Under the pieces are notes generated by a model. It searched no databases. It saw only the letters and a program-made list of their open reading frames with translations, and was not told the DNA's origin. Source: an uncultured Bacteroidales bacterium (GTDB lineage: Bacteria > Bacteroidota > Bacteroidia > Bacteroidales > P3). Taken from it: a stretch of DNA of 8,315 nucleotides. This document shows, in pieces, positions 1-6,254 of the stretch; position 1 is the stretch's first letter, and every line of letters starts with the position of its first letter. A program made the position numbers and the translations under genes. The DNA lies in the NCBI GenBank assembly GCA_910586395.1, contig CAJUFX010000001.1, forward strand, positions 1-8,315, written 5' to 3'.

Positions 1-127
1 AAAACTTATAGCGATCTTTTCGCTATTGCTTGGTTTACAAAATGTCAATGAACTTAATCTATCCTAAGATAGGTTCGCGCGTTGCCGACTGATTCCTCTT
101 TCGAAACGCTTTGGCGAAAAACGAGTG
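1..127 (-). other. Probable 5' leader of an rRNA operon lying left of the window
   Basis: This is the transcribed region downstream of two leftward promoters. On the minus strand it has no ATG before the window edge, so the product is either untranslated or has a leader over 120 bases long. Positions 38-53 read, on the minus strand, GTTCATTGACATTTTG. This resembles the GTTCTTTGACATATTG-type element that I recall upstream of 16S rRNA genes in Bacteroidetes. A 7-bp stem with a 5-base loop follows at 8-26. Tandem promoters plus this motif suggest an rRNA operon leader. No rRNA sequence itself is in the window, so this is an inference; a tRNA cluster or a protein gene with a long leader remains possible. 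Confidence 0.5.
8..26 (-). other. Small hairpin in the leftward leader
   Basis: Arms ATAGCGA (8-14) and TCGCTAT (20-26) pair perfectly around a 5-base loop. It sits just downstream of the antitermination-like motif in the leader. It could be part of a processing stem or a local structure. It lacks a following U-run on the minus strand within the window, so it is not called a terminator. Confidence 0.45.
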
Positions 128-159
128 CAAAGATACAACCTTTTTTTGAGACCACCAAA
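128..159 (-). promoter_or_regulatory. Leftward promoter P2 (proximal)
   Basis: On the minus strand the -7 box is TATCTTTG (forward 128-135). The -33 box TTTG is at forward 156-159, exactly 20 bases away. This is a full match to the Bacteroidetes consensus TTTG-N19-21-TAnnTTTG. Transcription would start near base 121 and run out of the window to the left. No open reading frame with an ATG follows within the window. Confidence 0.75.
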
Positions 160-279
160 TTTTCCAAAAAAAATTTTTAAACTTTTTTTCCTCTTGCTTG
201 GCCACCCCCCCCTCTCTTCGCCCGTCTTGTTTGTGAACTTTCGTTTGCCTAACCACTACCGTCGTTTGGAAAACGGGTG

Positions 280-310
280 CAAAGGTACGAGCTTTTTTGA
301 AAACTGCAAA
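280..310 (-). promoter_or_regulatory. Leftward promoter P1 (distal)
   Basis: The minus-strand -7 box is TACCTTTG (forward 280-287) and the -33 TTTG is at forward 307-310, with a 19-base spacer. It is similar to P2 beyond the boxes: 265-300 and 111-149 share a Gly-rich-like block of purines, a GTGCAAAG(A/G)TAC core and a T-run in the same order. The two promoters lie about 152 bases apart, as in a duplicated tandem promoter. It probably drives the same transcript as P2. Confidence 0.7.
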
Positions 311-343
311 CCTTTTCAAACTATTTTTTGCTATTTTTTTTCA

Positions 344-375
344 TATCGGCCCTACATCATACTGTAAGGCCGATA
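344..375. other. Inverted repeat between the peptidase-repair gene and promoter P1
   Basis: Arms TATCGGCC (344-351) and GGCCGATA (368-375) pair perfectly. Inside them, after one mismatched base on each side, TACA (353-356) pairs with TGTA (363-366). It starts 7 bases beyond the stop codon of the leftward gene, so it may end that transcript or insulate it from P1. The base following on the minus strand is A-rich rather than U-rich, so it does not look like a textbook intrinsic terminator in that direction. Confidence 0.5.
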
Positions 376-381
376 AAAATT

Positions 382-3348
382 TCAACTTTTTTGGCCGTTT
401 TTCCGTTTTCCGCCCGTTTTTTGCAAAAAATCGCCTCTTCGCTCTTCGGGAAATCGTTCGATGGCGTAACGCAACATCGTGCGCGGCATACGCTTAAATC
501 TATCATTTTCAGAAAGAAACGCTACTTCAACCGCTTCCGACACCCGTTTCCCGACCTCTCGAAGCATCCAACCGCACGCTTTATGTATCAGGTCATGAGG
601 ATGTTGCATCAATTCATCGACCATCCGGAACGTCGGTTCGGCCTGCCCGTTCCGGATGAAAGCATAGGTCGCCACCACGGCGATGCGCTGTTCCCACAGG
701 TCGGCACTCCGGACCCAATCTTGAAAAATCTCCGGTTTCCCTCTATAAAAAGCATAGGCGCCCACGATGTCCGGCGCCGACAAATCGACCAAATCCCAGT
801 TATTGATACCCGCCGTATGCTTCCTATATAAGGTATAGACCGCCTCCATGGCAGCCTCGTCCCGCCGTTTGAGCGCGTTCTGCATGCGCGTCTTCAAGAT
901 CAGCAACGCGCACAGCCGCATTTCATGATTCGGATGCGCCAACAGGGCCTCTATGTCGGCCTCGGTACAACGGTCGCCATACCGCTTGGCGATGGCGCGG
1001 GTCTGCGGTACCGTGACGCCGTAGAACACATCGCCTTCGCCGTACTCTCCGGGCCCCGTCTTGAAGAATGACTGCAAGATACGGCGTTTTTCGGGGCCGT
1101 TGGCGAGGGCGACGGCCGCAAACTCGGCCTGCATGGCCTGGCGTAGCGCGGAGACGGGGGCAATGGGCGCACCAGGCGGCGCGGGCGCGGCGGGCGCGGC
1201 GGGCGCGGCGGGCGGCTCGGCCAACAACCCCTCCCGCTTCAACAAGGCTTCCAAACGCGGCTCGCGGCCGCGGAACGCCACATACAGGTCCATCGGCTTG
1301 CGGCTGCCGCCCTTGGACAAGACCGCCTCGCGGAAACGCGAGGCGGTGGCGGCGTCGAACAGCCCGTTCTCCCGAAAGAGTTCGAACGCGTCGGCGTCCA
1401 ACACCTCCGCCCACTTGTATCCGTAATAACCGGCCGCGTAGCCGCCACTGAAAATATGCGAGAACTGCACGCTCATATTGGTGTCCGGCACCGGCGGGAA
1501 CAGTTCGAGCGCGGCCACGGCCTGCCGTTCGAACGCGGCGACATCGGACGGGAATGCGGAGGCGGCTTTGGTCTTGGCGGCCTTTCGGGCACCGGCCTCA
1601 GCCTCAGCCTCAGCCTCAGCCGGCAACGTATGCCAAGCCAAATCCAAAGTGGCGAACGAGAGTTGCCGCACGGCATTGTAGCCCGCCATGAAGCGTTGCG
1701 CCTCCCGCAGACGCGCCACCATGTCGGCCGGCACCGGCTCCCCCGTGCGGTCGTGCCGCGCGAATAGATCCAAAAACGGCTTTTCCAACGCCCAGTTCTC
1801 CATCAGCTGGGAGGGCAGCTCCACAAAGTCGCGCGGCACCCGCGTGCCGGAAAGGCCGCCGTAACGGCAGTCGCTCAACAGCGCGTGCAAGCCATGCCCG
1901 AACTCATGCAGAAAGGTCTGGACTTGGGAGAACGTCAGCAGGCTGTCGCCGCCGGCACGCGGCGGTTCGAAATTGAACACGAGCTGGACGAGCGGCCGCA
2001 CCTCGGCCTGCCCTTCGGGGCGCGACTGCCCGCGGAACGTCGTCATCCAGGCGCCGCCCTGTTTGGACGGACGCGCATAGAAGTCCATATAGAGCAGTCC
2101 CATAAAGCGCTTTCCGTCATAGACCGCATAGGTCTCCACGGCCGGATGATACAGCGGCACGTCCGACACGCGCTCGAAACGCAGGCCATAGAGCTTTTGC
2201 GTCAGCGCGAACACGCCGGCGCGGACGGCCGGCAACGCGAAATAATGCCGCAAGGTTTCTTCCTCTATATTATAATGTAGGATGCGCCATTGTTCGGCAT
2301 AAAAAGCCACGTCCCAAACCTGCATTGTTTGTTTCAGTCCGCGTTGCCGCGCGAAAGCGGACAGGGCGGCCAGTTCCCGGCGCGCGGCGGGCAAGGCCGC
2401 CTCCACCAATGTTTCCAAAAACGTCCGCACGCGCGAAGGGGTCTCGGCCATACGGTTCTCCAACGCATAGTCGGCATAGGTCGCATGGCCGAGCAGACGC
2501 GCCAACTCGGCCCGCAAGCCGGCGATACGCAAGACGACCGCCTCGTTGTTGCTGTCGTTCGGCCGATAGCCCACGCGCTGACGCGACTCGTACATCCGGC
2601 GGCGCAGATCGCGGCAGGCGGCCTGCTTCATCAACGGGAAATAACAGGGTTCGCTCAAATCGAACCGCCAACCCTCCTGCCCCTTTTCCGCCGCCTTGCC
2701 GCGGGCCACCGCCAACAGGCTTTCCGGCAAGCCCGCCACCTCGGCGGGGTCGGCCGTCACATAGCCATAGGCCGCCCGGTCTTTCAACACGTGGTGACCG
2801 AACCGCATCGACAAATCCGACAGTTCTTCCGTCAGACGGCGGTATGTTTCCCGTCCGGCCTTGGACAGCAAGGCGCCGTTGCGCACGAACGAACGGTAGG
2901 TCTTTTCGAGCAGCTGACGGGCTTCTTCGTCCAATCCGGCACCAGCCTCCCCGCCTGCCGCCCGCCCGTACACCCGCTTCACGCGCGCGAACAGCCCTTC
3001 GTCCAACGTCACATCGTTCTCGTAACGGGTCAGCAGCGGCAACACCTGTTCCGAAATCCGTTCCAAATGCTCGTTGTGGTCGGTCTCCAACAGATTGAAA
3101 AAGACGTCGCTGATGCGGTCCAATGCTTGACCGGCCTCATCCAAAGCCACAACCGTATTCTCAAACGTCGGGTCCGCCGGGTCGGACTTAATCCGCGCGA
3201 TATCCGCCCGCGCCTCAGCCAAAGCCGCCTCGAAAGCCGGCAGATAATCGGCCTCCTTGATCCGATGAAAGGGCGGCACCCCGTAAGGCGTTTGCCAATC
3301 CTGCAACAAAATATTGTCCGCTCCTTCTTGGTTTCGCTCTTTTCCCAT
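382..3348 (-). CDS. M3 family dipeptidyl carboxypeptidase fused to an AlkD-type DNA alkylation repair domain
   Basis: One uninterrupted frame of 988 residues. Residues about 12-707 form a complete M3 metallopeptidase (Dcp/oligopeptidase A group), an enzyme that trims short peptides in the cytosol; no signal peptide is seen. The zinc site is HEFGH (481-485) with the third ligand Glu510, 29 residues after the first His, as in the family, and the substrate-side HIFSGGY stretch is at 631-637. Residues 578-597 are a low-complexity (Glu-Ala) insert. An Ala/Pro linker (about 708-732) leads to a complete AlkD/COG4912 HEAT-like DNA glycosylase domain (733-988). This keeps the residues matching B. cereus AlkD Trp109, Asp113, Arg148 and Trp187: Trp851, Asp855, Arg888 and Trp927. 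Both halves look active. The start at 3348 is chosen because family N-termini begin close to the conserved TPYGVPPF stretch, and GGGG lies about 10 bases upstream; an ATG at 3387 would add 13 residues in atypical codons. The two functions are unrelated, so the fusion is unusual. Confidence 0.9.
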   Translation of the reverse strand: MGKERNQEGADNILLQDWQTPYGVPPFHRIKEADYLPAFEAALAEARADIARIKSDPADPTFENTVVALDEAGQALDRISDVFFNLLETDHNEHLERISEQVLPLLTRYENDVTLDEGLFARVKRVYGRAAGGEAGAGLDEEARQLLEKTYRSFVRNGALLSKAGRETYRRLTEELSDLSMRFGHHVLKDRAAYGYVTADPAEVAGLPESLLAVARGKAAEKGQEGWRFDLSEPCYFPLMKQAACRDLRRRMYESRQRVGYRPNDSNNEAVVLRIAGLRAELARLLGHATYADYALENRMAETPSRVRTFLETLVEAALPAARRELAALSAFARQRGLKQTMQVWDVAFYAEQWRILHYNIEEETLRHYFALPAVRAGVFALTQKLYGLRFERVSDVPLYHPAVETYAVYDGKRFMGLLYMDFYARPSKQGGAWMTTFRGQSRPEGQAEVRPLVQLVFNFEPPRAGGDSLLTFSQVQTFLHEFGHGLHALLSDCRYGGLSGTRVPRDFVELPSQLMENWALEKPFLDLFARHDRTGEPVPADMVARLREAQRFMAGYNAVRQLSFATLDLAWHTLPAEAEAEAEAGARKAAKTKAASAFPSDVAAFERQAVAALELFPPVPDTNMSVQFSHIFSGGYAAGYYGYKWAEVLDADAFELFRENGLFDAATASRFREAVLSKGGSRKPMDLYVAFRGREPRLEALLKREGLLAEPPAAPAAPAAPAPPGAPIAPVSALRQAMQAEFAAVALANGPEKRRILQSFFKTGPGEYGEGDVFYGVTVPQTRAIAKRYGDRCTEADIEALLAHPNHEMRLCALLILKTRMQNALKRRDEAAMEAVYTLYRKHTAGINNWDLVDLSAPDIVGAYAFYRGKPEIFQDWVRSADLWEQRIAVVATYAFIRNGQAEPTFRMVDELMQHPHDLIHKACGWMLREVGKRVSEAVEVAFLSENDRFKRMPRTMLRYAIERFPEERRGDFLQKTGGKRKNGQKS
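1153..1227 (-). repeat. Ala/Pro linker with a 9-bp tandem repeat
   Basis: The segment joining the peptidase and AlkD domains is almost entirely Ala, Pro and Gly. Its core, 1181-1210, is three copies of GCGGGCGCG followed by a degenerate fourth copy; on the coding strand it gives an Ala-Ala-Pro repeat. Unit length is a multiple of three, so changes in copy number would alter linker length without breaking the frame. Confidence 0.85.
1596..1619 (-). repeat. 6-bp tandem repeat encoding Glu-Ala in the peptidase domain
   Basis: Four perfect copies of CCTCAG on the plus strand encode alternating Glu and Ala on the minus strand. They belong to a roughly 20-residue low-complexity insert, placed after the stretch LSFATLDLAWHTL and before DVAAFE, which are normally close together in M3 peptidases. 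Copy changes would keep the frame. Confidence 0.8.
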
Positions 3349-3400
3349 ATCTCTATACCCCAATCGTTTAAAATAAAAAGCGGTCATCCGCTACACCGAC

Positions 3401-3420
3401 CGTCCGGACGCCGCCGGCGG
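3401..3420. repeat. Two adjacent 10-bp perfect palindromes
   Basis: CGTCCGGACG (3401-3410) and CCGCCGGCGG (3411-3420) are each self-complementary and touch each other. They fall in the likely untranslated leader of the leftward peptidase-repair gene. They may simply reflect GC-rich sequence, or form a short structured leader. Confidence 0.4.
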
Positions 3421-3464
3421 GATTTCCGCCGTATGCCCGCGACACCACCGGCGGACAACCTCGG

Positions 3465-3472
3465 CAAATTTA
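3465..3472 (-). promoter_or_regulatory. Possible -7 box for the peptidase-repair gene
   Basis: The minus strand reads TAAATTTG, matching TAnnTTTG. No TTTG is found 19-21 bases upstream, so only half of the promoter is visible. It would give a leader of roughly 110 bases before the start at 3348. It lies in the divergent spacer shared with the rightward promoter at 3521-3552. Confidence 0.4.
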
Positions 3473-3520
3473 CAAAAAAACGACCGTTCGATTATCTTCC
3501 AGGCATCCACTTGTCCGGCA

Positions 3521-3552
3521 TTTGCATTCCTGCTCAGATTAGGCTATATTTG
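3521..3552 (+). promoter_or_regulatory. Promoter of the PH-domain protein gene
   Basis: TTTG (3521-3524), a 20-base spacer and TATATTTG (3545-3552) match the Bacteroidetes consensus fully. The expected start of transcription is near 3557, about 30 bases before the ATG at 3588. Confidence 0.75.
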
Positions 3553-3587
3553 TAAGGCTTAACGGAAATAAACTGAAACAACCGCTT

Positions 3588-4136
3588 ATGGTCACTTATC
3601 GACAATCTTGCAAATGGAGCCGCTTCACGTGGTTCATGACGGTATTGGTCATCGGCTTCCTCGGCCTGCTGGGGTGCATGAATTCGCCAAGACCGTGCGA
3701 CGAATGGATGCACTTTACGGTACGCGCCTTGCTGTTGGCGCTCGTCGTATGCGCCGCCTATTATTGCCCGCTCTTTATCGAAGTGAACCACACGCATTTC
3801 CACATCGTCCGCCTGCTCCGCAAGAAAGCGATTCCGTTGGCGGAAATCGCCGTAGCCATCCCTTTCAGCATCAAGAACAAACAGATGTGGTGCCTCTGCG
3901 GCGCCGGAGGTTTCGCCGGTTTTTGGGGATGGTATTCCGTTTCCGGCATCGGCCGTTTCTTTCTCTATGCGACGCGGCTCGACACCCTGCTTTTGATTCA
4001 GTTGAAATCCGGCCGCAAATACTTGGTTTCGTGCGAAAACCCCGCCAAAATGGCCCGTTTCATCCAACATTACCAATACCGCGCGCAACAAATCAAGCGA
4101 CAAGCAGCGGCGACGAAAGAGACGGCGGCTCAATGA
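3588..4136 (+). CDS. PH-domain-containing membrane protein
   Basis: A 182-residue protein with two hydrophobic segments at about 13-31 and 44-63, so both ends of the hairpin are likely anchored in the inner membrane. The remainder (about 64-160) is a soluble region resembling bacterial PH-like domains of small Bacteroidetes membrane proteins. The recognisable part is a Gly/Phe/Trp stretch (107-117), then IGRFFLYATR and a basic strand with KSGRKYLVSCENP (140-152). The C-terminus is polar and basic with Gln/Lys/Ala. The start follows a consensus promoter by about 30 bases. Its function is not known; similar proteins are usually annotated only as PH domain-containing. No clear terminator precedes rubredoxin, so some co-transcription is possible. 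Confidence 0.7.
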   Translation: MVTYRQSCKWSRFTWFMTVLVIGFLGLLGCMNSPRPCDEWMHFTVRALLLALVVCAAYYCPLFIEVNHTHFHIVRLLRKKAIPLAEIAVAIPFSIKNKQMWCLCGAGGFAGFWGWYSVSGIGRFFLYATRLDTLLLIQLKSGRKYLVSCENPAKMARFIQHYQYRAQQIKRQAAATKETAAQ

Positions 4137-4193
4137 CGGACGGTTTGAAAGAACGGTTTGAATGGACGGCACACTGAACGAAACACGATAGTA

Positions 4194-4201
4194 TAGATTT
4201 G
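4194..4201 (+). promoter_or_regulatory. Possible -7 box for rubredoxin
   Basis: TAGATTTG matches TAnnTTTG and would place transcription start about 20 bases ahead of the rubredoxin ATG. No TTTG lies at the expected -33 distance; the nearest, 4157-4160, is 33 bases away. The promoter is therefore weak, activator-dependent or not real. Confidence 0.45.
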
Positions 4202-4224
4202 TTAAACCCTTAATTTTGAAAGTT

Positions 4225-4386
4225 ATGAAAAAGTATGTTTGCACCGTATGCGGTTACGTCTATGACCCCGCCGCCGGCGATCCCGATTCGGGCATCGCGC
4301 CCGGCACGCCTTTCGAGTCCCTGCCCGACGATTGGATTTGCCCGCTCTGCGGCGTGGGCAAAGACCAGTTCGAGGTTCAGGAATAA
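4225..4386 (+). CDS. Rubredoxin
   Basis: A complete 53-residue protein, the usual size for a single-domain rubredoxin. Two Cys-x-x-Cys knuckles bind one iron: Cys6/Cys9 (CTVCGY) and Cys39/Cys42 (CPLCG). The conserved GDPDSGIAPGTPFESLPDDW segment at 18-37 lies between them. Rubredoxins are small cytosolic one-electron carriers; in anaerobes they typically serve rubrerythrins, superoxide reductases or flavodiiron proteins in oxygen and peroxide detoxification. No such partner gene is in the window, so the specific partner is unknown. The ATG is the only sensible start, and a strong terminator follows about 120 bases downstream. Confidence 0.96.
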   Translation: MKKYVCTVCGYVYDPAAGDPDSGIAPGTPFESLPDDWICPLCGVGKDQFEVQE

Positions 4387-4457
4387 GACGGGCCGCGGTT
4401 CCGGCCGAAAGTGGTTTGAACCGACAATGGTTTTGGCCGCCGAGGTTTTAATCAGCA

Positions 4458-4505
4458 AGGCTTTGACCAATAGAGGCTTTGACCGATAGAGGCCTGAACC
4501 GGCAA
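4458..4505 (+). repeat. Three imperfect 16-bp tandem repeats
   Basis: Copies AGGCTTTGACCAATAG (4458-4473), AGGCTTTGACCGATAG (4474-4489) and a diverged third, AGGCCTGAACCGGCAA (4490-4505). The first two differ at one base. They lie between the rubredoxin stop and its terminator and appear to be in the 3' untranslated region. No role is evident. Confidence 0.7.
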
Positions 4506-4507
4506 AG

Positions 4508-4540
4508 AAAAAGCGCGCGAGGATTTCGCGCGCTTTTTTT
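4508..4540 (+). terminator. Intrinsic terminator after rubredoxin
   Basis: A 13-bp perfect stem (4508-4520 with 4526-4538) with GC core GCGCGCGA closes a 5-base loop and ends in seven T. The 5' arm begins with an A-run, so it could also act on the minus strand. It ends the rubredoxin transcript and separates it from the following accessory region. Confidence 0.9.
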
Positions 4541-4746
4541 ATTCAGTACAGCGATGATTGATGTAGCTTTAGAGCGACACGCGGAAGCCCGGCGCGTCGT
4601 AAGCCCAGCCGCCCCGCGGTTCACGCGCTTAGACCTGCCCGAAGCCCGCTGCGGCTTGGCTGGAGACAAGAAAGCGAACATACGTGGGCTTTACGGCATA
4701 AGCGGAAACGTATAGAAATGGTGTTCAGCCCCGTGCAAACAACACA
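4541..4746. other. Gene-free, GC-rich, possibly structured spacer
   Basis: No convincing gene is seen in either direction between the rubredoxin terminator and the ATPase regulatory region. The part from 4574 to 4665 is unusually GC-rich for a spacer and contains nested inverted repeats. GCGCGT (4592-4597) pairs with ACGCGC (4623-4628) around an inner CCGC/GCGG stem (4609-4612 with 4616-4619). A further AAGCC/GGCTT stem lies near 4645-4660. It may be an untranslated RNA, the decayed end of a gene or a dispersed repeat. No tRNA or known RNA was recognised. Confidence 0.3.
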
Positions 4747-4792
4747 ACACTTTTAAGGACATAAAAATGTAAAATTTTACACTTTTAAGGAC
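4747..4792 (+). promoter_or_regulatory. Palindrome and direct repeats upstream of the ATPase gene
   Basis: The 14-mer ACACTTTTAAGGAC occurs exactly twice, at 4747-4760 and 4779-4792, with a period of 32 bases (about three helical turns). Between and overlapping them is a perfect 14-bp palindrome, TGTAAAATTTTACA (4768-4781). The second repeat ends 5 bases before the -33 box. The arrangement looks like an operator, perhaps for autoregulation. No regulator can be named from the sequence. Confidence 0.55.
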
Positions 4793-4797
4793 GAACT

Positions 4798-4829
4798 TTT
4801 GTTGTTTCAGAAAATATCGACTACCTTTG
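4798..4829 (+). promoter_or_regulatory. Promoter of the ATPase/DUF4143 gene
   Basis: TTTG (4798-4801), a 20-base spacer and TACCTTTG (4822-4829). Transcription should begin near 4835, about 20 bases before the ATG at 4856. This rules out the longer reading frame that could start with TTG at 4799, inside the promoter. Confidence 0.8.
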
Positions 4830-4855
4830 CAACCAGGGGAACAAAGAAAAAATGT

Positions 4856-6136
4856 ATGGAAAGAACCGCCATATCCGAACTGTATGAATGGAAAGCACGT
4901 GCCGGCCGCAAGCCGCTGATTGTCCGTGGAGCCCGTCAGGTGGGCAAGACCTGGCTTATACTGGACTTCGCCCAAAAAGCCTACAGACAATACGTATATG
5001 TAAACTTTGAGGAAGACGAGTTTCTAAAGCATGTTTTTGAGAACGATTTCGACATAGACCGCATCATCACCTCCATCAGCCTACGGACACAAAAAGACAT
5101 TGACAAGGACACGTTGCTGATATTCGATGAGATACAGGCGGCACCGAGAGGTGTTGCCTCGCTGAAATACTTTTGTGAGAAAGCCCGGAAATATCATGTG
5201 ATAGCCGCAGGCTCGCTATTGGGGATATCCCTGCATAAGTCGGACTCGTTTCCCGTGGGAAAGGTGGATTTTGTTGACTTGTCGCCATTGAGTTTTGTAG
5301 AGTTTCTGTTTGCCATGAGCGAGAACCGCATAGCCAAGTTGCTGGCGGAGCGCGACTGGAAGATGTTGGCTATGGTAAAAGACAAACTCGCCACCCTCCT
5401 CAAGACCTATTACTATGTGGGGGGGATGCCGGAAGTTGTGGATAACTACCGCCAATACAAGAACTTTGCGGAAGTACGCCGGATACAGAACAACATCCTC
5501 GACACCTATAACAACGATTTCTCGAAACACGCGCCGGTAAACGAGGTGCCGCGCATAAGAATGGTATGGAACTCCATAGCCGGCCAGCTTGCCAAGGAAA
5601 ACAAGAAATTCATCTACGGTATGCTGCGCGGTGGAGCGAGGGCAAAAGATTTCGAACTGGCCATAGAGTGGCTGAAAGATGCCGGATTGATATACAAGGT
5701 AAACCGAACCAAGAGCGGAGAACTACCCCTGAACGCTTTCGAGGATTTCAGCACATTCAAAATCTATCTGCTAGATGTTGGACTGCTGTCGGCCATCAAT
5801 AAGCTCACGGCAGAAACATTGATTATGGGCAACGAGATATTCAACACCTACAAGGGTGCGCTTACCGAACAGTTTTTCTTTCAACAAATACGCGGGCAAG
5901 CGGATTTTGTATATTATTGGTCGGCGGAGAACTCTCGGGGAGAGATTGACTTCCTTGTGCAGAAAGAGGGTAAAGTAATTCCCATTGAGGTGAAGGCCGA
6001 GGAGAACCTGCGGGCCAAGAGCCTTTCCGCCTTTGTGGCAAAATATCCCGGACTCCACGCCCTGCGTTTCTCCATGTCCGACTACCGCCAACAAGACTGG
6101 ATGACCAACATCCCGCTGTACGCGGCGGGACTATAG
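4856..6136 (+). CDS. AAA ATPase with DUF4143 and nuclease-like C-terminal region
   Basis: A 426-residue protein of the large prokaryotic family of ATP-binding proteins with DUF4143. The Walker A motif is GARQVGKT (25-32) and Walker B is LLIFDE (87-92, Asp91/Glu92); a Gly-Ser sensor-like motif follows at 119-120. The middle region contains the conserved YYVGGMPEVV (186-195). The C-terminal part (about 330-400) resembles a PD-(D/E)xK nuclease fold, with Glu338, GEID (362-365) and PIEVK (376-380); Asp365, Glu378 and Lys380 are the candidate catalytic residues. Members are common in accessory regions of Bacteroidetes genomes, and their biological role is poorly known. The gene is less GC-rich than its neighbours, consistent with acquisition. 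The ATG at 4856 is chosen because of the promoter and the usual M-x-R-x-x-x-x-x-L start of the family. Confidence 0.92.
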   Translation: MERTAISELYEWKARAGRKPLIVRGARQVGKTWLILDFAQKAYRQYVYVNFEEDEFLKHVFENDFDIDRIITSISLRTQKDIDKDTLLIFDEIQAAPRGVASLKYFCEKARKYHVIAAGSLLGISLHKSDSFPVGKVDFVDLSPLSFVEFLFAMSENRIAKLLAERDWKMLAMVKDKLATLLKTYYYVGGMPEVVDNYRQYKNFAEVRRIQNNILDTYNNDFSKHAPVNEVPRIRMVWNSIAGQLAKENKKFIYGMLRGGARAKDFELAIEWLKDAGLIYKVNRTKSGELPLNAFEDFSTFKIYLLDVGLLSAINKLTAETLIMGNEIFNTYKGALTEQFFFQQIRGQADFVYYWSAENSRGEIDFLVQKEGKVIPIEVKAEENLRAKSLSAFVAKYPGLHALRFSMSDYRQQDWMTNIPLYAAGL

Positions 6137-6201
6137 GGTAACGCTCTGTTTCGGCCGCGTACAAACTTGTGCGGAAACGGGACGGAAGCAGCGCGGCGGC
6201 C

Positions 6202-6225
6202 GCGTTCAAAACGCAACTTTTTTTT
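6202..6225 (+). terminator. Possible weak terminator after the ATPase gene
   Basis: A 5-bp stem, GCGTT with AACGC, closes a 3-base loop and is followed after AAC by eight T. The stem is short, so efficiency is doubtful. It lies 66 bases after the ATPase stop and 30 before the KilA-N remnant. Confidence 0.4.
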
Positions 6226-6254
6226 CATCTGTTTTCCACGCTCGGACGTACATT

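Noticed and set aside
125..497. Short plus-strand frames at the left end
   Set aside because: They are Phe/Leu strings from T-runs in promoters and have no start signals.
1181..1210. CRISPR-like repeat
   Set aside because: The units are 9 bp, directly adjacent, have no spacers and are coding.
1061..1451. Long reading frames on the plus strand opposite the fusion joint
   Set aside because: They are shadows of the GC-rich minus-strand gene and consist of Ala, Arg, Pro and Gly strings with no family pattern.
2290..3555. 421-codon plus-strand frame opposite the peptidase
   Set aside because: It lies fully antisense to the M3 gene, whose motifs are clear; its length is explained by GC-rich codon bias.
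3534..4244. 236-codon minus-strand frame over the PH-domain gene and rubredoxin
   Set aside because: It overlaps two well supported plus-strand genes and their promoters, and no family was recognised.
4592..4628. tRNA candidate in the GC-rich spacer
   Set aside because: The stems do not form a cloverleaf, and no T-arm GTTCRA or anticodon loop could be placed.
4448..4715. Short reading frames on both strands around the rubredoxin terminator
   Set aside because: They cross a strong terminator and repeats, and show no recognisable protein family.
4799..4855. N-terminal extension of the ATPase starting with TTG
   Set aside because: The extension lies inside the promoter, before the predicted start of transcription; the ATG at 4856 fits the family.
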